The notes under the pieces: model-generated
The model's input: the letters and a program-made list of their open reading frames with translations, nothing else
Database searches by the model: none
What the model was told of the DNA's origin: nothing
Position numbers and translations under genes: made by a program
Assembly (NCBI GenBank): GCA_965277275.1
Contig: CBDICG010000002.1
Coordinates: 372,001 to 436,000 of the forward strand
Origin: HLUCCA09 sp965277275
GTDB taxonomy: Bacteria > Pseudomonadota > Alphaproteobacteria > Rhodobacterales > Rhodobacteraceae
Reading direction: 5' to 3'
DNA: 64,000 bases
Part shown: positions 54,601-63,102 of the stretch, piece after piece
Layout: each line of letters starts with the position of its first letter
Position numbering within the stretch: the first letter of the stretch is position 1

Positions 54601-54822
54601 GCAACGCAGAACAACGCGCTGCGCCTCAACCGCGTCACGTTGATCGGCGTCTACGGGTCCGCGAGCCAGCGCCGCGCCCTCGTGCGCCTTCCCAGCGGGC
54701 GCTACGTGAAGGTCCAGGTCGGAGACCGGCTTGATGGCGGACGCGTCACCGCCATGACCCGCAACTCGCTGCAATACACCAAGAGCGGGCGGGCCGTGGA
54801 GCTGGAGATGCCGTCGGGCTAG
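51622..54822 (+). CDS. Large single-span protein, PilM/GspL-like start and PilP/GspC-like end
   Basis: A 1066-residue protein with four parts. Residues 1 to about 150 resemble the ribonuclease-H-like fold of PilM/GspL N-terminal domains (LHVTVVLPDSQILYTETPA, ATPYQLEELVWDWGLVGK, LRIAVVARDTISEA). A Pro/Ala/Glu-rich cytoplasmic linker runs to a single membrane span at residues 473-493 (LGIVLTIALLAVMGLVAL). A second low-complexity region includes an Ala-rich coiled coil near residue 850-905. The last 65 residues form a small domain (LNRVTLIGVYGSASQRRALV, YVKVQVGDRLDGGRVT) like PilP/GspC homology domains. I know such proteins only as uncharacterised Rhodobacterales genes. Start at 51622 fits the N-terminal fold. 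Confidence 0.8.
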   Translation: MSDPFRLVLDHDGIALSREGESAERMRVALDAPDFDAQIGQMRDLMSAALAEEGAAPPADGTLHVTVVLPDSQILYTETPASGLDKIADATRVENALVGATPYQLEELVWDWGLVGKTLRIAVVARDTISEARTFAEGHGFSPGAYVGAAVGAGFPGAPIFERDRSSETADQGTPDGAETESAAESVPAEATSDEPSNGSGAVVPDTAASAQDDQTGAGSADAPQDAAPASATTPTAGVSSGAEPETASAMAPPPLLPPPVAPGTTGDAEPSLDDAAEAAATESEAAPTDAPEAKGEVVAAFTSFRARAARKSAAEQAIPAEKSPLTPLRAERGAERGPATPPKVAPAPLPGATPEAPASKAPLAAPNPAPLSAQPPRAAPSPAAADTSAARANLSTLAKATRSDETGMRAEPEQQPAPRPRKEIRRRLVGKVVPAPVGAAPSATSEMDESESLTVFGARRTGAEGRGGSARLGIVLTIALLAVMGLVALWSLWTDQQAEPEALALVRPDAAVEGAEETAPNSSGSGLSVEDANGTLEIAPPTMTPLPEGGPETAPEGTPLAAPEPTPPLEEAAPTAGETAPLEIPEQTSTAPEPRPGAADVNLTDTATQEAAPSEPEFDAATQAATQAATDTATPPAEPRAEAVPQTPADTAETATDTAVDMAAAPSDTSNEAAPLPEAVAAQTSLSPSGSAATTVPVDAPALVTAALTPPGGAEPAPLRLQDLRLPETTRRDAAPDTPVAPLPRGSFLGPDGLVVPLPDGALAPGGYALFTGTPPILPPARPGEADADTETGTAPENVADPDPLEDFRPQPRPEEQGAVLATDPEEETQEIAETEGSGIRPRGRPDGLSERAAELAAQAEQAEAVARAQAEAAARAFAEAEATAAAAAEAAVEQIAIDTAGATRLAVPTALKPPSRPAYIDRMVARAQRTAQAEASTRQAQSAPSEAPPAPAAVQTAAASAAAAPAPNAPIIRRSDRVRPPEPSSALVARQATQNNALRLNRVTLIGVYGSASQRRALVRLPSGRYVKVQVGDRLDGGRVTAMTRNSLQYTKSGRAVELEMPSG

Positions 54823-55082
54823 CGCTGACCTGCCGACGCCATCGAGCCACGTCAGAACGCGCGGCGCGCGCCGGGGCCCGGCCTTGCGTGTTTTTCTCCG
54901 CCCCATCGCAAAGCGTGCGCGCTGGATCTCCGATCACCTGGCGTCACACTGCGTTCTCTCAGCGCGTTTCCTGATCCGCGTTTGCCAGTGCTTTCGCCGT
55001 CGCGCATGCTCCGCTCGCGGCACCGAAGCCGGAATCGGTTCGCAAAATCACAGGATTGCCGGCAGCGGGATCTTATACGCAG

Positions 55083-57059
55083 ATGACGGGTTTTCTCTAC
55101 TTTGCAACCATCTACTTGGCCGCTGCTGTTGTTGCAGTCCCGCTGGCCACGCGGCTCCGAATGGGGTCCGTCCTGGGATATTTGCTTGCTGGTGTCGCCA
55201 TTGGCCCGATCTTCGGCCTCGTCGGCGGAGAAACCGAAAGCCTGCGGACCTACGCGGAATTCGGTGTCGTGATGATGCTCTTCATCATCGGCCTCGAGCT
55301 GGAGCCGCGCACCCTGTGGGGCATGCGACACACGCTCCTTGGCCTCGGCGGGCTGCAAATCGGGGTAACGACACTGGCGATGATGGCCGGGGCAATGGCC
55401 CTTGGCCTTCCCTGGATGACCGCCCTTGCGGTGGGCCTCGTTCTTGCCTTGTCCTCCACCGCCATCGTTCTGCAAACCCTCACCGAGAAGGGATTGATGA
55501 AGACGCCGGGGGGAAAATCCAGTTTTTCGGTCCTCCTGACACAGGACGTCGCTGTCATCCCCATGCTGGCCGTGATTCCGCTCCTGGCTGTCTCGCAACC
55601 AGGTGACGGGCAGAGCGGGCTCCTGCTCTGGGGGGCCGCCCACGCGGCGGGCATCGAGGAAGGCGGGATGTCGCTCGTCGAAGGGCAGCCCGGCTGGCTG
55701 GTCACTATCGTGACGCTCACCGCCGTCGCGGCGGTCGTCATCGGTGGGATGTACCTGACGCGCCCCCTTTTCCGCTTCATCCTGATGGCAAAGCTGCGCG
55801 AAATCCAGACCGCGACGGCGCTTCTGATCGTGATCGCGATCGCCTTCCTGATGACGCTTGTCGGCCTCTCGCCCGCGCTTGGTGCGTTCCTCGCGGGGGT
55901 GGTCCTCGCGTCGTCGGAGTTCAAACATGAGCTGGAGGCCAATGTCGAACCGTTCAAAGGCCTGCTGCTCGGTCTCTTTTTCATCACCGTCGGAGCAGGG
56001 ATCGACTTCGGTTTTCTGTGGGATCACTTCGGAACGGTCGTCGGGCTGACGCTCGGGATGATGGCCGCCAAGGGGGTGATCCTCTACGCCCTCGCCGTCG
56101 CCTTCGATATCCGCGGGCGGGATCGGTGGCTCTTTACGCTGGGGCTCGCGCAAGCCGGGGAATTCGGCTTTGTCCTGCTGTCGTTCGCGCTCCAGCAAAA
56201 CGTGATCATGCCGGAGCTGCAAGGCATCCTGCTTCTGGTCGTGGCGCTGTCCATGCTGCTGACGCCGCTGGCGTTCATCGCGTGGGAGCTGCTCTCGTCC
56301 CGTATGGAAACCACCGATACCGCGCGGGATGCCAACGCCGATCCCGACGAGATCGACGCGGTCGGCCCGGTGATCATCGCGGGGATCGGGCGCTTTGGGC
56401 AGGTCGTGAACCGCATGGTGCAGATGTCGGGCATCCCGGCGATCGTGCTCGACCACGATCTTGCGACGATCGAGCTGATGCGGCGGTTCGGGTTCAGGGG
56501 CTTCTTCGGGGACCCGACCCGACCGGAGCTGTTGCATGCGGCCGGTCTGAAAGAGGCGCGTGTCCTCGTCGTTGCCCTAGACGACAAATCTGCCGCTGTG
56601 CGGCTCGTCAGATACGCGCGGGCAGAGCGACCGGACCTGCACATCGTGGCGCGCGCGCATGACCGTGTCCACGTCTACGAGCTTTATGCTGCGGGCGCCG
56701 ACGACATCGTGCGAGAAGCCTTCGACTCAAGCTTGCGCGCCGCGCGGTATGTTCTTGAGAATGTGGATTTTTCGCCATTTGAGGCGTCCGCAATGGAAAA
56801 AGCGTTCTTCAAGCATGACAGGCGGATCCTGCGCGAGCTTGCCAAGCTTTGGCGCCCCGGCGTGACCGTTGCCTCAAACGAAGAATATGTGATACGCGCC
56901 AAGGAGTTGGACACCGAACTTGAAACAGCCTTGCTGCGCGCGCTCGACGATCCGGAAAAGGCCGAGGAAGCCGCGCGCGAGGACAGGAACGCCGCCAAGG
57001 CGGAAATCGCCTACACATCACGCAGGCGACGTGCCGAGGGCGGTAACGTCAACTTCTAG
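55083..57059 (+). CDS. KefB/KefC-type cation:proton antiporter with TrkA-N domain
   Basis: A 658-residue CPA2-family antiporter. About 12-13 membrane spans occupy residues 1-410 (VVMMLFIIGLELEPRTLWGM, VLALSSTAIVLQTLTEKGLM, GLSPALGAFLAGVVLASSEF). A cytoplasmic NAD-binding TrkA-N domain follows (VIIAGIGRFGQVVNRMVQMS) and ends in an acidic helical tail. It exports K+ or other cations in exchange for protons, in the Kef group under glutathione-adduct control. The ATG at 55083 is chosen over one nine codons upstream because it directly precedes the first span. Confidence 0.93.
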   Translation: MTGFLYFATIYLAAAVVAVPLATRLRMGSVLGYLLAGVAIGPIFGLVGGETESLRTYAEFGVVMMLFIIGLELEPRTLWGMRHTLLGLGGLQIGVTTLAMMAGAMALGLPWMTALAVGLVLALSSTAIVLQTLTEKGLMKTPGGKSSFSVLLTQDVAVIPMLAVIPLLAVSQPGDGQSGLLLWGAAHAAGIEEGGMSLVEGQPGWLVTIVTLTAVAAVVIGGMYLTRPLFRFILMAKLREIQTATALLIVIAIAFLMTLVGLSPALGAFLAGVVLASSEFKHELEANVEPFKGLLLGLFFITVGAGIDFGFLWDHFGTVVGLTLGMMAAKGVILYALAVAFDIRGRDRWLFTLGLAQAGEFGFVLLSFALQQNVIMPELQGILLLVVALSMLLTPLAFIAWELLSSRMETTDTARDANADPDEIDAVGPVIIAGIGRFGQVVNRMVQMSGIPAIVLDHDLATIELMRRFGFRGFFGDPTRPELLHAAGLKEARVLVVALDDKSAAVRLVRYARAERPDLHIVARAHDRVHVYELYAAGADDIVREAFDSSLRAARYVLENVDFSPFEASAMEKAFFKHDRRILRELAKLWRPGVTVASNEEYVIRAKELDTELETALLRALDDPEKAEEAAREDRNAAKAEIAYTSRRRRAEGGNVNF

Positions 57060-57128
57060 AGCCTTGACGTAACAAGCTTTTCTTTCGCAGCCAGTGCGCA
57101 ACCTTCGGCACCGTACAGGGAAGGCCGC

Positions 57129-58121
57129 CTAGGCCGCGGATCTCGCCTGCGTGAACGGGCAGCGCGCCGTGTGCCCCGGCGAAATATCGACCTCCGCCGG
57201 CAGCGCCTCGGCACAGGCAGGGCGCACGACAGGGCAGCGCGTGCGAAAGACACAGCCCGACGGGGGCGCCATCGGTGACGGCAGCTCACCCTCGAGGATA
57301 TGCCCCTTTCGCGTGCGTTCGACGGCCGGGTCCGGGATCGGCGCCGCGGCGATCAGCGCGCGCGTGTAGGGATGCGCCGGAGTGTGCACCAGGTTGTTCG
57401 CCGGACCTTCCTCCATCTCGCGCCCGAGATAGAGCACGAGGATGCGATCCGAGACGTGCTTCACCACGCTAAGATCGTGCGCGATGAAGATCATCGACAG
57501 CCCCATCTCGTCTTGCAGGCGCGCGAGCAGGTTCACCACCTGTGCCTGCACGGACACGTCGAGGGCCGAGACGGGTTCGTCGCAGATCAGCAGCTTGGGC
57601 TCGAGGATCAGAGCGCGGGCGATCCCGATACGCTGGCACTGCCCCCCTGAGAATTCGTGCGGATAGCGGTTGAGCTGGTTGGCCAGCAGCCCCACCCGCT
57701 CCATGCCGGCTTCCACCCGCTCACGCACTTCGGCGCGGGACAGGCCATGGACATGCGTCGTGAGCGGCTCGGCGATGATATCGCCCACCGTCATGCGGGG
57801 ATTGAGCGCGGCGAGCGGATCCTGAAAGACCATCTGGATGTCGCGCCGCCGCCGCTGACGCGCCGACTCCGAGAGGGTCCGCAGATCTTCTCCCTGCCAG
57901 AGCACCTCCCCGCCCGTTGCCGGGATCGTGCCGACAACGGCCCGTGCGAGGGTCGACTTCCCCGAACCGCTCTCACCGACGATCCCGAGAGTTTCGCCCT
58001 CGGCGAGGTCAAACGAGACGTCGTGCACGGCTTGCAGTTGGCGAGACGCGGTCCAGGGCCACGCGCCCGCAGGGCGGATGTCAAAGGTCACGTCGAGGTT
58101 CCGGACGGACAGAAGCGTCAT
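57129..58121 (-). CDS. oppF: Peptide ABC transporter ATP-binding protein (OppF/DppF)
   Basis: A 330-residue ABC ATPase. Walker A GIVGESGSGKSTLARAVVG, Q-loop in IQMVFQDPLAALNPRMTVG, signature FSGGQCQRIGIARALIL, Walker B LLICDEPVSALD and switch His in IAHDLSVVKH. The C-terminal oligopeptide-transporter extension has the Cys motif CVFRTRCPVVRPACAE, which binds an FeS cluster in some relatives. Its start overlaps the end of oppD by four bases. Last gene of the importer operon. Confidence 0.94.
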   Translation of the reverse strand: MTLLSVRNLDVTFDIRPAGAWPWTASRQLQAVHDVSFDLAEGETLGIVGESGSGKSTLARAVVGTIPATGGEVLWQGEDLRTLSESARQRRRRDIQMVFQDPLAALNPRMTVGDIIAEPLTTHVHGLSRAEVRERVEAGMERVGLLANQLNRYPHEFSGGQCQRIGIARALILEPKLLICDEPVSALDVSVQAQVVNLLARLQDEMGLSMIFIAHDLSVVKHVSDRILVLYLGREMEEGPANNLVHTPAHPYTRALIAAAPIPDPAVERTRKGHILEGELPSPMAPPSGCVFRTRCPVVRPACAEALPAEVDISPGHTARCPFTQARSAA

Positions 58122-59098
58122 GCGACCTGCCTCACGACATCGGCATGGCCGAGGTGACACGCCCGCAGGCGCCCCTCGCTGAACGCGTCAAGCGACGGGC
58201 GTTCGCTGCCACAATGCTCCATCGCCATCCGGCACCTTGGCGAGAACGGGCATCCCGGCGGGATCTGCAGCATGTTGGGCGGGTCACCCGGAATTGCGCG
58301 CAGCTCCAGATCGTCGCGGTCGAGCCGGGGAACGGCCTCCAGGAGCCCGAGTGTGTAGGGATGCGACGGCGCCGCGAAAAGCGCGTCCGTCGGACCGCTT
58401 TCCATGATCCGGCCCCCATAGAGCACAACCGTGTCTTCCGACGCGCCCGCGACGATGCCGAGGTCGTGCGTGATCAATATGATGGCGGTGCCGAACTCCA
58501 CCTGCACCTCGCGCAGAAGCTCCATGATCTGCGCCTGCACCGTGACATCGAGCGCCGTCGTCGGCTCGTCGGCAATGAGCAGGCGCGGCTGGCAAAGGAG
58601 CGACATGGCAATCATCACGCGCTGGCGCATACCGCCAGAGAATTCGTGCGGATACATATGCACCCGGTTCCTGGCATCGGGGATCTTCACCGCGTCGAGC
58701 AGGCGTATGGCCTCTTGCACCGCCGCGCGTCTCGACATCGCGCGGTGCAGGCGCAGAACCTCTGTCATCTGGTCGGCGACCCGCATGTACGGGTTGAGCG
58801 AGGTCATCGGGTCTTGAAAGATCATCGAGATCTGGTTCGCGCGGACCCTGTTGAGTTCGGCATCCGACAGCCCCAGCAGCTCTGTCCCGTCGAACCGCAC
58901 CGAGCCTTCCGCCCACCCGTTGCGTGCCAGAAGCCCCATGACCGCAAAGGCCGTCTGGCTCTTGCCGGAGCCGCTCTCGCCGACGATAGCGAGCGACTGC
59001 CCGGCATCGACATTGAGCGACACACCGTTGACGGCGTGCACTGTCCCGTCCCCGGTCTCGAACATCACGTTCAGGTCGTCGATTTCCAGCAGCGCCAT
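58118..59098 (-). CDS. oppD: Peptide ABC transporter ATP-binding protein (OppD/DppD)
   Basis: A 326-residue ABC ATPase. Walker A IVGESGSGKSQTAFAVMG, Q-loop MIFQDPMTSLNPYMRV, signature FSGGMRQRVMIAMSLLC, Walker B LLIADEPTTALD and ITHDLGIVAG. The C-terminal motif PFSPRCRMAMEHCG is the OppD/DppD extension. Started at MALLEIDDL (59098), two codons after a TTG that overlaps the oppC stop. Pairs with oppF. Confidence 0.94.
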   Translation of the reverse strand: MALLEIDDLNVMFETGDGTVHAVNGVSLNVDAGQSLAIVGESGSGKSQTAFAVMGLLARNGWAEGSVRFDGTELLGLSDAELNRVRANQISMIFQDPMTSLNPYMRVADQMTEVLRLHRAMSRRAAVQEAIRLLDAVKIPDARNRVHMYPHEFSGGMRQRVMIAMSLLCQPRLLIADEPTTALDVTVQAQIMELLREVQVEFGTAIILITHDLGIVAGASEDTVVLYGGRIMESGPTDALFAAPSHPYTLGLLEAVPRLDRDDLELRAIPGDPPNMLQIPPGCPFSPRCRMAMEHCGSERPSLDAFSEGRLRACHLGHADVVRQVA

Positions 59099-59100
59099 GA

Positions 59101-60024
59101 TCAACGATCCTTGGGGTCAAGCGCATCACGCAACCCGTCGCCGACGAAGAAGAAGGCAAAGAGGGTGATCACGAAGAAGAAAAGCGGGAAGCCGAGCTGC
59201 CAGAGCGTGCCGTATTGCATCTGGCTCGCCCCGTCATTGATCAGCGCACCCCACGAGGTGTTTGGCTCCTGCACGCCGAGGCCGAGGAACGAGATGAAGC
59301 TTTCGTAGATGATCATCGAGGGCACCAGCAGTGTGGCATAGACGATCACGACCCCCAGCAGGTTCGGCACGATGTGGCGCAGGATGATCGTCATCGGCTT
59401 CACGCCGGTGGCAACCGCTGCCTCGACGAACTCCTTGTTCTTGATCGAGAGCGTCTGGCCACGGGCGATCCGCGCCATGTCGAGCCAACTGACAAGCCCG
59501 ATGCCGATGAACAGCATGAGGATCGAGCGCCCGAACACCACGAGCAGCAGGATCAGCACGAACATGTAGGGGATCGCCATCAGGATATCGACGATGCGCA
59601 TCATGATCCCGTCGATCCGTCCTCCGAAATACCCCGCAATCGCGCCGTAAAGCGTCCCGACGACCACAGAGATCAGCGCCCCGATCAGCCCCACCATCAG
59701 CGAGATCTGCGTGCCCTGGATCGTGCGGGCGAAGAGATCCCGCCCGAGTTCGTCGGTGCCAAAATAGTGGCCGTTGGCGAAGCTGGGGCGCCCCATCTCC
59801 TCGACGTTGCCGAGCACCGACCAGTCGATATCCTCGTTCGACCATGGCGCGATGAGCGGGCCAAAGACGGCAAAGGCACCCACGAGGACGAGCACCACGA
59901 GCCCCCCCATCGCCGCCTGGTTGCGCACGAACCGTGTGCGCGCATCCGCCCAGAGCGACCGGCCCTGCACCGCATCGCCCTGCTTGAGCTGTTCGACCGT
60001 GCCGCGTCCGAAAAGAACCGCCAT
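59101..60024 (-). CDS. oppC: Peptide ABC transporter permease (OppC/DppC)
   Basis: A 307-residue inner-membrane permease with about six spans. The first is VVLVLVGAFAVFGPLIAPW, followed by a periplasmic loop with HYFGTDELGRDLFARTI, which is typical of OppC/DppC. The coupling loop to the ATPases reads EFVEAAVATGVKPMTIILRH. Ends in the family form VGDGLRDALDPKDR. One base separates it from oppB. Confidence 0.95.
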   Translation of the reverse strand: MAVLFGRGTVEQLKQGDAVQGRSLWADARTRFVRNQAAMGGLVVLVLVGAFAVFGPLIAPWSNEDIDWSVLGNVEEMGRPSFANGHYFGTDELGRDLFARTIQGTQISLMVGLIGALISVVVGTLYGAIAGYFGGRIDGIMMRIVDILMAIPYMFVLILLLVVFGRSILMLFIGIGLVSWLDMARIARGQTLSIKNKEFVEAAVATGVKPMTIILRHIVPNLLGVVIVYATLLVPSMIIYESFISFLGLGVQEPNTSWGALINDGASQMQYGTLWQLGFPLFFFVITLFAFFFVGDGLRDALDPKDR

Positions 60025-60025
60025 G

Positions 60026-60949
60026 TCAGTACCTGATCTTCGGGTCGATCCACGCGTAGAGGATGTCGACCACGAGGTTGAAGAGCACCGTCAGGGCGCC
60101 GGTGAGAATGGTGATCCCCATGATCACCGAGTAGTCCCGGTTGAGCGCGGAATTCACGAAGAACTGCCCGATGCCGCCGGTGGAAAAGTAGAGGTCGATC
60201 ACGACAGAGCCGGTGATCATCCCCACGAAAGCCGGCCCGAGATACGAGATCACAGGCAGCATCGCGGGCTTCAGCGCGTGCCGCAGGACAACACGGCGCA
60301 TCGGCAGACCCTTGGCACGTGCGGTGCGGATGAAGTTGGAGTTCAGCACCTCCAGCATCGAGGAACGCGTGATCCGCGCGATCGACGCCATAAACGAGGT
60401 CGATAGCGCGATTACCGGCATGATGATGAACTGCCACTGCCCGCCCTGCCAGCCGCCCCCCGGCAGCCAGCCGAGCCAGAGCGTGAAGACCAGCACAAGG
60501 ATTGGTGCCATCACGAAGTTCGGCAGGACCTGTGCTCCGACCGAGATGCCGACGGCCAGATAGTCGAGCCAGGAATTGTGGTAAACGGCGGCCATGGCGC
60601 CGAGCGAAACACCGACGAGCACCGCAACGACGAACGACCAGAACCCATAGGTGAGCGTCACCGGGAAGCCCTGGGCGATGATGTCGTTCACGGTCTGATC
60701 GGTGTAGATAAACGACGGCCCGAAATCGAACTCGGTCACGATGCCCACAACGTAGCGCCAGATCTGGACAATGAAGGGCTGATCAAGCCCGTACTTGGCC
60801 TCGAGATTGGCCAGGATCTCGGGCGGTACGTTGCGCTCGGTCGAGAACGGGCCACCCGGGGCCGCGTACATCAGGCAGAACGAAAAGACGATCAGGATGA
60901 GGATCGTCGGGATCGCAATGAACAGCCGTCGGACGATGTAGGATAGCAT
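60026..60949 (-). CDS. oppB: Peptide ABC transporter permease (OppB/DppB)
   Basis: A 307-residue permease with six spans. N-terminus MLSYIVRRLFIAIPTILILI is the family start, and the PGGPFSTERNVP loop and AKYGLDQPFIVQIW follow. The coupling loop is FIRTARAKGLPMRRVVLRHA. Ends VVDILYAWIDPKIRY. It lies 121 bases after oppA; that gap holds a large symmetric hairpin. Confidence 0.95.
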   Translation of the reverse strand: MLSYIVRRLFIAIPTILILIVFSFCLMYAAPGGPFSTERNVPPEILANLEAKYGLDQPFIVQIWRYVVGIVTEFDFGPSFIYTDQTVNDIIAQGFPVTLTYGFWSFVVAVLVGVSLGAMAAVYHNSWLDYLAVGISVGAQVLPNFVMAPILVLVFTLWLGWLPGGGWQGGQWQFIIMPVIALSTSFMASIARITRSSMLEVLNSNFIRTARAKGLPMRRVVLRHALKPAMLPVISYLGPAFVGMITGSVVIDLYFSTGGIGQFFVNSALNRDYSVIMGITILTGALTVLFNLVVDILYAWIDPKIRY

Positions 60950-61001
60950 GGGGGCCCGCCTCTCGCTCGGCGCGGCGCGATCGGTAAGACGCCCCGCGCA
61001 T

Positions 61002-61062
61002 CACCGGGCCCGGCGCGGAATACGAAATTTCGTACGAAATTTCGCGCCCGGCCGGCCCGGTG
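61002..61062 (-). terminator. Intercistronic hairpin between oppA and oppB
   Basis: The core at 61023-61044 is a perfect 22-base palindrome made of two copies of cgaaatttcg separated by ta. It is flanked by outer arms caccgggcc (61002-61010) and ggcccggtg (61054-61062). It starts nine bases after the oppA stop on the minus strand. No T-run follows. Such structures usually stabilise the binding-protein message or limit readthrough into the permease genes. Confidence 0.6.
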
Positions 61063-61070
61063 CGCTTCGA

Positions 61071-62717
61071 TCAGTCTTCCGACGCGATGCGGTAGAAGTT
61101 CTTGGAGTACCAGTTGTTCTCCGCGTTGTTGTAGGGCCAGCCCTTGATCTCGTCGTTGAGAAGGAACGTGTTGGCGTAGTGGTAGATCGGGGCCACGGCC
61201 ATCTCGTCGTACAGGACTTTCTCGACCTGCGTGTACTGCGCGTTCGGGTTGTCGGAGGTCTTCGACTCCCGCATCAGCGCATCCACCGTCTCGTTGGAGA
61301 ACTTGCCGTCGTTGGAGCCGTGGGGCGTCGTCATCAGATCAAGGAACGAAGACGCCTCGTTGTAGTCGGCACACCAGGCGGAGCGGGCCACGTCGAACTG
61401 GCCGTCTCGGCGGATCTCGAGATACGTCTTCCACTCGAAGTTCGACAGATTTGTCTGCACTCCGAGCTTCTGGCGCCACATCTGGCTGACGACAGTCGCG
61501 ATCGCCTTGTGGCTCTCGGAGGTATTGTAGATCAGGTCGATCTCCAGTCCCTGCTCCGGCACCACGCCATCTGCGACGGCTGCGGCCCAGAGCTCCTTGG
61601 CCTTCTCGTCGCGCTCGGCCTGGCTGATATCCGCGTAGGGGATCTCGGGCAGCTCGAAACCGTTCGTCTTGAGGTGCGCGAGGTTGTAGGCGGCCCACTG
61701 ACCGCCCTTGAGCACCTGATCGACGATCACGTCCCGGTCGATGGCATAGGAGAGTGCGGTGCGCACGCGCCCGTCGGACAGCCACGGATCGGCATCGTCG
61801 CGATGGTTGAACGCGTAGTAATAGGAGCACAGACGGGGCACCGACGTTGCCTCGGTCGGCAGCTCTTCCTGCAGGGCGGGGAACTGGCCGGCCGGCAGCG
61901 GCTCGAGGTGATCCAGCTCGCCCGCCTTGTAGCGCGTCAGCGCCTGGTTGGCGTCGTTGATCACGAGGCCCGTCACCTTTTTCATGATAACGTTGTCGGC
62001 GTCCCAGTACATCGGGTTCTTCTCGCGGGTGTGGTACTCGTTGAGCACCAGCTCGGTCAGCACGAACGCGCCGTTCGAGACAATGTTCTCGGGCTTCGTC
62101 CAATCCGAACCATGCGCTTCGATCACGCTTTGTGGTGACGGAAAGAGCGTCGCGTAGGTCGTCATCGCGGGGAAGTACGGCAGCGGGATGTTGAGATCGA
62201 CCTGCAAGGTCAGATCATCGATCGCCTTCACACCGAGCTCGGAGGGGTCTTTCTCCCCGGCCAGGATTTCCTTGGCATTCACCATTTCGGTCAGTTCGAG
62301 GTACCAGCCGTAGGGAGATGCCGTTTCCGGGTTCACGGCACGCTGCCAGGCGTAGACAAAGTCGTTGGCCGTCACCGGATCGCCGTTCGACCACTTTGCA
62401 TTGTCGCGCAGCGTGAATGTGTAGGTAGTATTGCCGTTCGAGGCTTCGAAGCCGGTGGCGACGCCGGGAACAAGATTGCCCTCTGCGTCCTGGCTCATCA
62501 GCCCTTCAAAGAGGTCGCGAATGACGTGAAAGCCCGCGGTCTCTTCGTTCATCTGGGGGTCTAGGGTCGGGAACTGATCCAGCAGACGATAGGTGAAGTG
62601 CTGCTCTTCGGCGAGCGTTTCGCCGGTGACGGGATGAGTGTCTGCGGCGAAGGCGCTGGTTCCGATGGTCAGCGCCAAGGTGGCCACCGTCAGCTTCAAT
62701 GTACGTGTCAATGTCAT
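61071..62717 (-). CDS. oppA: Peptide ABC transporter substrate-binding protein (OppA)
   Basis: A 548-residue periplasmic binding protein of the SBP family 5. The signal peptide is LKLTVATLALTIGTSAFAA. Typical segments are LDPQMNEETAGFHVIRDLFE, YTFTLRDNAKWSNGDPVTAN (signature region), YYAFNHRDDADPWLSDGRVR and TALSYAIDRDVIVDQVLKGG. It binds oligopeptides and delivers them to OppBC. Started at MTLTRTLKL; the longer reading adds unlikely polar residues. First gene of the operon, followed by the hairpin at 61002-61062. Confidence 0.95.
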   Translation of the reverse strand: MTLTRTLKLTVATLALTIGTSAFAADTHPVTGETLAEEQHFTYRLLDQFPTLDPQMNEETAGFHVIRDLFEGLMSQDAEGNLVPGVATGFEASNGNTTYTFTLRDNAKWSNGDPVTANDFVYAWQRAVNPETASPYGWYLELTEMVNAKEILAGEKDPSELGVKAIDDLTLQVDLNIPLPYFPAMTTYATLFPSPQSVIEAHGSDWTKPENIVSNGAFVLTELVLNEYHTREKNPMYWDADNVIMKKVTGLVINDANQALTRYKAGELDHLEPLPAGQFPALQEELPTEATSVPRLCSYYYAFNHRDDADPWLSDGRVRTALSYAIDRDVIVDQVLKGGQWAAYNLAHLKTNGFELPEIPYADISQAERDEKAKELWAAAVADGVVPEQGLEIDLIYNTSESHKAIATVVSQMWRQKLGVQTNLSNFEWKTYLEIRRDGQFDVARSAWCADYNEASSFLDLMTTPHGSNDGKFSNETVDALMRESKTSDNPNAQYTQVEKVLYDEMAVAPIYHYANTFLLNDEIKGWPYNNAENNWYSKNFYRIASED

Positions 62718-63102
62718 CTTGTTCTCCCTATGGTCGCGCGAGGCGTCCCGAACCGGACGCACTCCGCCCTCTTTGCGGCATGGCAGGAATGAAGGCCGTC
62801 TGTGCAGTGTGCGCGCAAGCTTGACGTCGCAACAGACGCGGTATGTCGCAGGTCAACACACCAGAAAACCGGGACAATCCACGCGGCTTTGCCAATCCAT
62901 GCGGCGTCCGTGCGATTTGTGTGCCCACTTCATGGGCACGTCGAGACAGCGTCCGCGCCACGGCAAGCACACAACCCATGCAAGATTCCGATGCCGCTGC
63001 GCCGCCCAGGCAGGCCAGGGAAGCCACACCGCCGCCCCTTGACGCGCGGGGGCAGGAGGGGAAAACTCGCGGGGTCTGGACAGAGGTGTATGGAGGCAGG
63101 TC
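62718..63102. other. Divergent intergenic region oppA / FAD oxidoreductase
   Basis: This 385-base region must hold the promoters of oppA and the rightward oxidoreductase gene. Open frames crossing it are Arg/Pro/Ala-rich and show no family features. I saw no FNR-type box, ATTC-N8-GAAT dyad or hairpin with a T-run here. Confidence 0.4.

Noticed and set aside
52738..54906. Long minus-strand open frame of 722 codons
   Set aside because: Antisense to the 1066-residue protein; its Gly/Arg-rich product has no domain and only mirrors the Pro/Ala-rich coding of the other strand.
54852..56537. Minus-strand open frame of 561 codons
   Set aside because: Antisense to the KefB-type antiporter; product rich in His, Asp and Arg with no family resemblance.
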